Origin: Chloroflexota bacterium
GTDB taxonomy: Bacteria; Chloroflexota; Anaerolineae; B4-G1; SLSP01
Direction: 5' to 3'
DNA: 11,625 bases
NCBI GenBank assembly: GCA_009908585.1
Contig: JAAAOZ010000320.1
Location: forward strand, 1-11,625
The notes beneath the pieces were generated by a model that was not told the origin of the DNA, did not search any database, and worked only from the letters and a program-made list of their open reading frames with translations. Below are positions 6,031 through 11,625 of this stretch, piece by piece (the stretch's first letter is position 1; every line of letters starts with the position of its first letter). Both the position numbers and the translations under genes were made by a program.

Positions 6031-7431
6031 ATGTCTAAGAAGCTATTTCAAATCCTGACCCTGATTCTGATAGTTTCAGTATTAGTCAGTGCCTGTGGAA
6101 CCCCTGAGCCCGCAACAGTCGAACCCACAACCGAGGAGCCTGCGGTCGAAGAGACCGAACCCCCCGCCACCGAAGAACCGGAAGAGACTGAAGAACCGGA
6201 AGAGACTGAAGAACCGACCGAAGAGGCCACCGAGGAGCCGACCCCCGAGCAATTTACACTGACGATCCTCCACTCTATCAGCCCGGATGATGCGAAGGCG
6301 GCTGTGTTCGATGAGATCATCGCGGGCTTTGAGGCCGCTCATCCCAACATCGCGGTCGAAGTTGAGTTGGTGCCGGACGATGAGATCGTCGTCAAGGCGG
6401 AGACTGCCTTCGTAGGTGGGGTAGAGCAGGACATCATTCTAATGAACTACCCTCACCTGACGGAGAATTGGATCAAGGATGGGCTGACGATCGATCTGAA
6501 ACCCTATCTTGCAGAATGGGGTCTGGGCGATACGTTCTATGCCTCGGCCATCGAGGGCTATATGACTGAGGATGGCCAGTTGCCAGCTCTCCCGATGGAA
6601 GGATATAACTGGCCCATCTGGTACAACACGTCGATTCTCGAGGAGGCAGGTGTGGAGGTTCCCCCCGCGAGTATGGAGGATCTTGTCGCTGTCGCCCCCA
6701 AAATCCGTGATGCAGGCTACCAGCCCTTCTCGACCGGGGGCTCGGATTGGACGGGCGCTCGATTCTACATGCTGATGCTTTCCGCCTACATGTCCGTTGA
6801 AGAGGTCAACGGTCTTTACCAGGAGGGCGGCTACATGGATAGCCCCGCCGCTATGGAGGCCACCGAGCAGTTCGTCGCGATGCGCGACTCGGGTTTCTTC
6901 GCCGATGACGTCGAGGGGCTGGAGTTCAGCAGTATGAACGCCTTGTTCTTCGGGGAGGAAGCAGCGATGATGCACGCAGGCTCGTGGTCCTACGCCGAAA
7001 CCCCCGAAGATCTGGTGGACGATATTTATCTTGGCGGCCTTCCCCTGCCCGAGGATTCTCCGAGGGACAACCCGGTGATGTTCGGTGGGTTTGGCGCCAA
7101 GGCCGTGCACGTGACCCGCAACGGCGGCGAAAACCTGGATGCCGTCAAGGCTTTCGTCCATTACCTCTTTCAACCCGACGTCTTCGTCCCGTTTGTGAAC
7201 GAAGCGGGCATGGTCGCGCCGGTCAAGGACCTGCCCGTGGACGAAAGCGCCGTTCCGCAGCTGTTTGCGGATTCACTTGCCCTGCCGGAGCGAACCGAGC
7301 TCGGCGGCAACGCGGATTCCATCCCCGCTGAGATCGGCGACCCTTGGATCGCGGTGGCCAACGATGGCTTCATCCCCGACGGCATGACTGCGGAAGAGAT
7401 CCTCACGGAATTGGATGCGCTGTACGAATAG
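6031..7431 (+). CDS. Carbohydrate ABC transporter substrate-binding lipoprotein
   Basis: Family-1 extracellular solute-binding protein that captures sugar outside the membrane and delivers it to the two permeases downstream. Chosen start: ATG 6031, preceded by AAAAGGAG (6017-6024); this gives a clean signal peptide. An upstream in-frame ATG at 5983 would add 16 polar residues before the signal and has no ribosome site. Residues 1-21 are a lipoprotein signal with lipobox LVSAC, C22 being the lipidated cysteine. Residues 23-73 are a linker made almost only of Glu, Thr, Pro, Ala and Val, tethering the domain to the membrane. The binding domain runs from about 74 to 460. Total 466 aa, of which about 50 are linker. 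First gene of the importer cluster. The substrate is not readable from the sequence. Confidence 0.93.
   Translation: MSKKLFQILTLILIVSVLVSACGTPEPATVEPTTEEPAVEETEPPATEEPEETEEPEETEEPTEEATEEPTPEQFTLTILHSISPDDAKAAVFDEIIAGFEAAHPNIAVEVELVPDDEIVVKAETAFVGGVEQDIILMNYPHLTENWIKDGLTIDLKPYLAEWGLGDTFYASAIEGYMTEDGQLPALPMEGYNWPIWYNTSILEEAGVEVPPASMEDLVAVAPKIRDAGYQPFSTGGSDWTGARFYMLMLSAYMSVEEVNGLYQEGGYMDSPAAMEATEQFVAMRDSGFFADDVEGLEFSSMNALFFGEEAAMMHAGSWSYAETPEDLVDDIYLGGLPLPEDSPRDNPVMFGGFGAKAVHVTRNGGENLDAVKAFVHYLFQPDVFVPFVNEAGMVAPVKDLPVDESAVPQLFADSLALPERTELGGNADSIPAEIGDPWIAVANDGFIPDGMTAEEILTELDALYE
6172..6216 (+). repeat. 18-bp tandem repeat encoding the lipoprotein linker
   Basis: GAAGAACCGGAAGAGACT occurs at 6172-6189 and again at 6190-6207, followed by a half copy GAAGAACCG at 6208-6216. 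It encodes EEPEET units of the acidic tether. The repeat is in frame, so slippage would change linker length without breaking the protein. Confidence 0.9.
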
Positions 7432-7465
7432 AAGTACAACGTAAGCATAGATTGTGACGATGAAA

Positions 7466-7499
7466 GGTTCAGGTAGTGCGAGCTCGCGCTACCTGAACC
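7466..7499. promoter_or_regulatory. Strong stem-loop between binding-protein and permease genes
   Basis: GGTTCAGGTAG (7466-7476) pairs perfectly with CTACCTGAACC (7489-7499). The stem continues through a T.G wobble and GCG/CGC to an AGCT loop, about 15 pairs in all. It starts 34 bases after the binding-protein stop. No T-run follows (the next bases are ACCCCAAAAAAA), so it does not look like a + strand intrinsic terminator. Such hairpins in malE-malF-type gaps are known to protect the upstream mRNA from 3' decay, letting cells make far more binding protein than permease; that role is inferred here. Confidence 0.75.
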
Positions 7500-7542
7500 A
7501 CCCCAAAAAAATCCACCACCATCGACAAGGAGATAACGCCTG

Positions 7543-8466
7543 ATGGGTAAGCAGAAGAGCGGTACAGCCGGGTCAAGCGGTTGGCGCAGGTCCATGCCGA
7601 GCTGGCTAACCTTTATAATCTGTATTGGGCCGGCGGTCTTGATCTTTACCGCGATGATGCTCTGGCCCCTGATTGATATGTTCAGGGTCAGCATGTTCGA
7701 ATGGCGCAGGCTGACCAGTGCAAAGACCTTTGTGGGGCTGGCCAACTACGCCGATCTGTTCAATGATCCAAAGGTTATTGTGGCGCTGTGGAATACGCTT
7801 CAGCACATGTTGATCATGCTGGCGGTCGTCATGCCGATCAGTTACATGTTGGGCTTCTTTTTGAGCCAGCGCCTGCGGGGTTACCGGGTGTTCCGCGCGA
7901 TCTTCTTCACCCCCGCGATGCTCTCCGCCCCCGCGCTGGCGCTGATCTTCCTGGGGGTCTACCTGCCCGACGGCATCCTCAACTACGTGCTGCGGAGTAT
8001 TGGTCTGGAGAGTTTGACCCGGGTCTGGTTGGCCAATTCATCCACGTCTCTATTGGCCGTTATCGGCGCGGATGCGTGGGGCGCTGTAGGCTTCTATACG
8101 GTGCTGTTCTTCGTAGCGCTATCCGATCTGCCGCATGAAATCTTTGAATCCGCGCAGCTCGATGGAGCCAGCTATTGGGTTATCATGTGGCAAATCGGCT
8201 TTCCCCTGATTATGGATTTCTTTGGCGTGGCGCTGACGCTCAACTTCATTTGGACGTTGACCGGCTCGGCACAGTACGTACTGCTCCTTACCAAAGGAGG
8301 ACCGGGCACCTCCTCGTTGACGCTTAGCTATTATCTCTATGATAAGGCATTTCTTAGTTACCGCATAGGCTATAGTCAAGCTATTGGTGTGCTGCTCTTC
8401 TTTGCGGGGATGATAGGTATGCTTTTGATCAGACGTGTGACACAGCGCAGTTATCTTGGGGAATAG
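7543..8466 (+). CDS. Sugar ABC transporter permease, MalF/UgpA type
   Basis: Integral membrane subunit of the sugar importer, 307 aa, with about six hydrophobic segments (first near 22-42; others near 88-108, 117-140, 170-192, 222-245 and 278-296). The cytoplasmic EAA loop that contacts the ATPase is visible as FESAQLDGASYWVIMWQIGF followed by P221 (201-221), with the conserved E202, D207 and G208. GGPGTSS (252-258) is typical of MalF-type subunits. The start ATG has AAGGAG 10 nt upstream. The 111-nt gap from the binding protein carries a strong stem-loop. It pairs with the permease at 8770. No ATP-binding gene is in the window, so a shared MsmX-like ATPase from elsewhere is expected. Confidence 0.93.
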   Translation: MGKQKSGTAGSSGWRRSMPSWLTFIICIGPAVLIFTAMMLWPLIDMFRVSMFEWRRLTSAKTFVGLANYADLFNDPKVIVALWNTLQHMLIMLAVVMPISYMLGFFLSQRLRGYRVFRAIFFTPAMLSAPALALIFLGVYLPDGILNYVLRSIGLESLTRVWLANSSTSLLAVIGADAWGAVGFYTVLFFVALSDLPHEIFESAQLDGASYWVIMWQIGFPLIMDFFGVALTLNFIWTLTGSAQYVLLLTKGGPGTSSLTLSYYLYDKAFLSYRIGYSQAIGVLLFFAGMIGMLLIRRVTQRSYLGE

Positions 8467-8496
8467 ACTTGAAGCCGTTTGAGCCGCGATGAAATG

Positions 8497-8579
8497 AGGT
8501 GCAACGCACTTTTGGGCTTGTCGTCAGGCATAGACTGCATGAGGCCGCACCTTTCCTTCTGCTCAAGTGCGTTGCACCT
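8497..8579. repeat. Palindromic element with 15-bp perfect inverted repeats
   Basis: AGGTGCAACGCACTT (8497-8511) and AAGTGCGTTGCACCT (8565-8579) are exact inverted partners bounding an 83-bp unit with a 53-base interior. The compact structure suggests a small dispersed repeat or MITE of a type unrelated to copies A and B. No flanking direct repeat was found, so transposition is not shown. In RNA it would form a strong stem between the two permease messages. Confidence 0.65.
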
Positions 8580-8706
8580 TGGTCTAAACAGATACAAGAA
8601 AACCAACGAGGTAAGTCCAAAGATCAGGAAAGGCTGGGCTGCTTGTGGTTTCCGGCGTGTGCCAGCCTGGCCTCGTTTGCCACGACTACACCTGAGTATA
8701 CCTACG

Positions 8707-8735
8707 GATAGCGGGGGCGATATCTTCACGCTATC
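8707..8735 (+). promoter_or_regulatory. Small stem-loop ahead of the second permease
   Basis: GATAGCG (8707-8713) pairs with CGCTATC (8729-8735) over a 15-nt loop, 34 bases before the permease ATG and just before its AGGGAG ribosome site. It may influence translation initiation; function is unproven. Confidence 0.3.
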
Positions 8736-8769
8736 TCCTTCAACAACCCGGAAGGGAGAATAAAAGAGC

Positions 8770-9618
8770 ATGCTCACCAGAAGAAGACGCTCGGTAGCAA
8801 AGATGGTCAACTACTTCGTTTTCATCGCCTATGCAGTGACGATCTTGCTGCCGCTCTACTATGTCTTAATATCCTCATTCAAGGGCAATGTCGAGATATT
8901 CAATCATCCCCTTGGCTGGCCTGAGACGGTGGATTTCGGCAACTATCTGCGCGTTCAAGAGCGCGTGAATGCCCTACGGGCCATTGGTACGTCGTTCGTC
9001 ATCACAACTGCTTCTCTGTTCCTCATTCTGATCGTCAGCATTGTGGCCGCCTACGGTATCGCGCGTGTCGCCGGTCGGTTTGAGACCAAATGGCCTGCGC
9101 TGATCGCCGAGGCCTATTTCGGCCTAGGGTTTCTGATCCCCGCGTTCTCTTTGTTGGTGCCGGTCTTCCTGCTGGCTGCAAGAACAGGGTTACTGTATAA
9201 CCCTGGCTATCTCATCCTTTTTTACGTTGCTTCCAACCTGTCGCTCAGTATTCTCATGCTATCGAGCCACATGCGTGGCATACCGCGCGAGCTGGAGGAA
9301 GCGGCCGAGATAGATGGCGCCAGTCGGTTCCAGATCTTGCGGTACGTTATCGTCCCATTGAGCCGGTCAGGCATCATGACGGTCTCGGTGCTGAACTTCA
9401 TCGGCATCTGGAACGAGTACATCTTCGCCCTGATGCTGCTTGATTCGCGATATCGAACGATTCAGGTTGCTATTCCGTTGCTTAGGACGATGCGCAAAGT
9501 CGACTATGGTCTCATTTCTGCTGGCGTTGTGGCAGCTCTGATCCCTGTTTACGTCGTCTTTATCTTTTTCCAGGAACGCGTGATACAGGGCATGTCCGCT
9601 GGCGCTGTGAAGCAATGA
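8770..9618 (+). CDS. Sugar ABC transporter permease, MalG/UgpE type
   Basis: Second membrane subunit of the importer, 282 aa. A short basic N-terminus (MLTRRRR) precedes the first transmembrane segment (about 14-36). Further segments lie near 74-100, 112-136, 146-166, 200-222 and 250-268. The EAA loop reads ELEEAAEIDGASRFQILRYV, then IVPLSRS (174-200), with E177-A178-A179, D182-G183 and P196 all canonical. WNEY (214-217) and the MSAGAVKQ ending are typical of MalG-type subunits. The ATG follows AGGGAG by about 11 nt, somewhat long. It ends 28 bases before the FAD enzyme, so these two genes are probably co-transcribed. A decayed partial paralogue lies at 10982-11140. Confidence 0.93.
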   Translation: MLTRRRRSVAKMVNYFVFIAYAVTILLPLYYVLISSFKGNVEIFNHPLGWPETVDFGNYLRVQERVNALRAIGTSFVITTASLFLILIVSIVAAYGIARVAGRFETKWPALIAEAYFGLGFLIPAFSLLVPVFLLAARTGLLYNPGYLILFYVASNLSLSILMLSSHMRGIPRELEEAAEIDGASRFQILRYVIVPLSRSGIMTVSVLNFIGIWNEYIFALMLLDSRYRTIQVAIPLLRTMRKVDYGLISAGVVAALIPVYVVFIFFQERVIQGMSAGAVKQ

Positions 9619-9646
9619 GAGCGCATCTTCTCAAGGGGGTAAACTG

Positions 9647-10966
9647 ATGGTTATGTACCAGCGCAAGCTCGACGTGCGATATCATACCGATGTCCTGATC
9701 GCTGGCGGAGGGCCCGCCGGGGTTGTCGCGGCGTTAGCCGCTGCCCGTCAGGGCAAGTCCGTACGCCTCATTGAGGCTCATAGCTGTCTCGGCGGCATGG
9801 GAACGGCGGGACTGGTTCCTGCCTTCATGGATTTTACCGATGGCGTCAATTTTCTCGCGGACGGAATCGGGCGCGAGATTCTCGACGCGGTTCGAGCGGC
9901 CGACGGCGCAATCCCCTTTAGGAGGAGTATCGGCATTCGCACGGAGGTGCTGAAGCGCGTCTATGATCGGCTGCTGGAGGATGCGGGCATCCCCTTCACC
10001 TTCCATACCCAACTTGTGGACGTGATCGTCCACGAAGGTAGGGTGGACGCAGCGATTTGCGCTGGAAAGACGGGATTGTTCGCCATCCGCGCGGCGGTCT
10101 TCGTCGACTGCACCGGCGACGGGGACGTGGCCGCCTTGGCAGGAGCCCCGTACGAGAAGGGGGACCCGGATGGCAACATGCAGCCAGGCACGCTGTGCAG
10201 TCTGTGGTCTGGGATTGACTGGGAGGAGGTCGAGAAATCCGAGTCGGCGGGCATGGGAAATGACAGGATTACAGAGGCGTTTGAGGACGGCGTCCTGACT
10301 GTGGAGGACTTGCACCTCGTGGGTATCTGGCGCGTCGGCGCCACGCTCGGGGGCGGGAACATCGGCCACACGTTCGGTCTGGATGGTACCGATGAGGAGT
10401 CCTTGACCGAAGCCTATCTCTGGGCGCGCAAGACACTGCCGCAATATGAGCGATATTACAAGGCTTACCGCAAGGGGTTTGAGGACATGGAATTGGCAGC
10501 CACCGGGTCTCTAATGGGCGTTCGCGAGAGCAGACGCATCGTGGGCGATTATATCCTGAACGTCGATGATTTCAGGGAGCGCGCCGTGTTTGACGATGAG
10601 ATCGGGCGTTTCTCCTATCCCGTTGATCTCCATCCTGCCAGACCTGACCAGGGCGCCTACGAGGAATATCGGGGAAAGTGGGTCAATCTGCGCCATGAGG
10701 ATGGCGAGAGCTACGGCATTCCGTATCGAGTGCTTACTCCAAAGGGACTGAAGAACGTCTTGGTGGCCGGTCGCTGCGTCAGCACAGATAGGAGTATGCA
10801 AGGATCCATTCGTGTGACGCCAGGTTGCTACATCACCGGGCAAGCCGCTGGGGTCGCCGCGGCTATGAGCGTTCCAGTGGGGGCTAATACCCGAGGCATA
10901 GATATCAGGGAGCTGCAGGCACGACTCAAGGGCCTAGGTGCCTACCTGCCAAACTGCCACGTCTGA
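9647..10966 (+). CDS. FAD-dependent oxidoreductase (FAD_oxidored family)
   Basis: Flavoprotein of the FAD_oxidored (PF12831-like) group, 439 aa, cytoplasmic. An N-terminal Rossmann fold binds FAD: TDVLIAGGGPAGVVAALAAA (14-33) with the glycine motif at 20-25 and the ribose-binding acidic end LIEA (41-44). Family features follow: CLGGMGTAGLVPAF (47-60), FVDCTGDGDVAALAGAPYE (152-170), GVRESRRIVGDYIL (291-304), and the C-terminal FAD motif NVLVAGRCVSTDRSMQGSIR (370-389) with GCYITGQAAGVAAAM (393-407). The ATG at 9647 follows AAGGGGG by 7 nt; M3 is a possible alternative. It lies 28 bases after the permease and before a sugar kinase, so it may oxidise the imported sugar or a derivative, but members of this family are mostly uncharacterised and the reaction cannot be stated. 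Confidence 0.88.
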   Translation: MVMYQRKLDVRYHTDVLIAGGGPAGVVAALAAARQGKSVRLIEAHSCLGGMGTAGLVPAFMDFTDGVNFLADGIGREILDAVRAADGAIPFRRSIGIRTEVLKRVYDRLLEDAGIPFTFHTQLVDVIVHEGRVDAAICAGKTGLFAIRAAVFVDCTGDGDVAALAGAPYEKGDPDGNMQPGTLCSLWSGIDWEEVEKSESAGMGNDRITEAFEDGVLTVEDLHLVGIWRVGATLGGGNIGHTFGLDGTDEESLTEAYLWARKTLPQYERYYKAYRKGFEDMELAATGSLMGVRESRRIVGDYILNVDDFRERAVFDDEIGRFSYPVDLHPARPDQGAYEEYRGKWVNLRHEDGESYGIPYRVLTPKGLKNVLVAGRCVSTDRSMQGSIRVTPGCYITGQAAGVAAAMSVPVGANTRGIDIRELQARLKGLGAYLPNCHV

Positions 10967-10981
10967 GACCCCCGAATGAAG

Positions 10982-11140
10982 TGGAACGAGATTTCTTCGC
11001 CCTGATGCTGCTCAACTCGCGCCTTCGGACGATTCAGGGGGGATTTCCCTGCTCCACACCACGCACCGAGTCGATTATGGCTTGATCTCTGCCGGGATTG
11101 TGGCTGCCCTGGCGCCCGTCTACATCATTTTTGTCTTCCT
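10982..11140 (+). pseudogene. Decayed C-terminal fragment of a second MalG-type permease
   Basis: Three-frame reading recovers WNE (frame 2), then FFALMLLNSRLRTIQGG (frame 1), then ISLLHTTHRVDYGLISAG and IVAALAPVYIIFVFL (frame 3). It aligns with residues 214-268 of the permease at 8770, about two thirds identical by hand count, so it is a diverged paralogue, not a recent copy. Two single-base deletions break the frame, one after TGGAACGAG and one at or near the six-G run around 11037-11042. The N-terminal 200 or so residues and the AGAVK-type ending are missing. It begins 15 bases after the FAD gene stop and ends about 40 bases before the ROK gene. Confidence 0.88.
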
Positions 11141-11181
11141 CAAATTCCCCAAGCACATACCAGAGATTAATCGAGAGGATT

Positions 11182-11625
11182 ATGACAGAACACACTAGCA
11201 AGGACGTATCTTCAGTTATCGGCGTCGATGTCGGGGCCACAAAAATCCTGGTCGGCTGCGTTGGGCGGGATGGAACCGTGCTTTGCCGCCGTCGATATCC
11301 GATGAAACGTGAGAATCAGACGACTGCACTGAACAGCGTCCATGAGGCGATTGAAGACTTTATGCGCGCTGAGGGTAAGGGATTCAGCCCCTCGGCTATG
11401 GGCGTGGGGCTTGTGGGGCATGTGGATGCAGCCGCCGGGATCTGGCGATACTGGGTCAACCTGCCGATTCACACGCCCATTCCTCTGGCGGCGCAGTTGA
11501 ACACACGCTATCATCTGCCGGTCGTCATAGATAACGACGTGCAAGCTGCCACGCTCGCCGAGATGCATCTGGGCGTGGGGCGTGAGACAGAGGAGTTTAT
11601 CTACATCAACATTGGGACCGGTGTC
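11182..11625 (+). CDS. ROK-family sugar kinase/regulator, 5' part (runs off the window)
   Basis: The first 148 residues of a ROK protein, most likely an ATP-dependent sugar kinase (glucokinase-like). VIGVDVGATK (12-21) is the N-terminal ATP phosphate-binding motif. VVIDNDVQAA (114-123) carries the catalytic-base aspartate, D120. YINIGTGV (141-148) is the start of the ROK signature and ATP-binding loop, cut by the window end. There is no helix-turn-helix before the kinase fold (only about 11 residues precede it), which favours a kinase over an NagC/XylR-type repressor. GAGAGG (11173-11178) gives a ribosome site with a short 3-nt spacing. The zinc-binding cysteine motif would lie beyond the window. 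Its position after the transporter and FAD enzyme suggests it phosphorylates the imported monosaccharide. Confidence 0.9.
   Translation, partial: MTEHTSKDVSSVIGVDVGATKILVGCVGRDGTVLCRRRYPMKRENQTTALNSVHEAIEDFMRAEGKGFSPSAMGVGLVGHVDAAAGIWRYWVNLPIHTPIPLAAQLNTRYHLPVVIDNDVQAATLAEMHLGVGRETEEFIYINIGTGV

Larger units (their letters stand above)
8467..8769. other. Unusually long gap between the two permease genes
   Basis: Paired sugar permease genes normally abut or overlap; here 303 bases separate them. The gap holds the 15-bp inverted repeat at 8497-8579, a small stem-loop before the next gene and no supported gene. Open frames in it lack ribosome sites and recognisable products. Confidence 0.6.

Noticed and set aside
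6439..7173. 244-aa open frame on the minus strand
   Set aside because: Lies fully inside the binding-lipoprotein gene in antisense, has no ribosome site and no recognisable domain; a GC-driven shadow.
7466..7499. Intrinsic terminator after the binding-protein gene
   Set aside because: The stem is strong but is followed by C and A runs, not T, on the + strand.
8479..8763. 94-aa open frame between the permeases
   Set aside because: It runs through the inverted repeat, lacks a ribosome site and a recognisable product.
9734..10444. 236-aa open frame on the minus strand
   Set aside because: Antisense to the FAD enzyme, composition typical of a shadow frame.

Overview
The window looks like a piece of a Chloroflexota (probably Anaerolineae) chromosome. 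This is inferred, not proven. The basis is the substrate-binding lipoprotein with a long Glu/Thr/Pro-only linker after the lipobox, an RHS-repeat remnant, moderately high GC, and a sugar-uptake layout common in that group. All real genes read on the + strand.

Layout. 1-188 holds the frameshifted tail of an RHS-repeat gene, followed by a hairpin-rich spacer. 345-1292 is a SorC-family sugar-responsive regulator. Its last codons come from a 269-bp MITE-like element (1274-1542) with perfect 10-bp terminal inverted repeats and an exact 8-bp target duplication; the displaced original 3' end is still readable at 1551-1584. 1812-4052 is a glycoside hydrolase family 3 enzyme without a signal peptide. 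4053-4410 is a gene-poor spacer with a possible transposase fossil. A strong sigma-70-type promoter (4411-4439) overlaps two tandem palindromic operators (4444-4467) and drives a LacI-family regulator (4501-5517). The 513-base gap after it contains a second MITE of the same family (5562-5808, same TIR, 8-bp duplication), itself inserted inside an older inverted repeat. A possible short leader ORF and a 9-bp inverted repeat follow.

From 6031 on there is a carbohydrate ABC importer: binding lipoprotein (6031-7431), MalF-type permease (7543-8466) and MalG-type permease (8770-9618). Then come an FAD-dependent oxidoreductase (9647-10966), the decayed C-terminal end of a second MalG-type permease (10982-11140), and the start of a ROK-family sugar kinase (11182 to the window edge). 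No ATP-binding subunit is encoded here, so the importer would need an ATPase from elsewhere.

How it works together (inference). A sugar or oligosaccharide is bound by the lipoprotein, imported through the two permeases, cleaved in the cytoplasm by the GH3 enzyme, and then phosphorylated by the ROK kinase and/or oxidised by the FAD enzyme. LacI and SorC regulators sense intermediates. The locus has been visibly reworked by small non-autonomous elements: the gaps after the SorC gene, after the LacI gene and between the two permeases are enlarged by repeat DNA. The most notable result is the MITE family, defined by two copies with matching ends, clean duplications and unrelated hairpin-rich cores. 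One copy has rewritten the C-terminus of a regulator.
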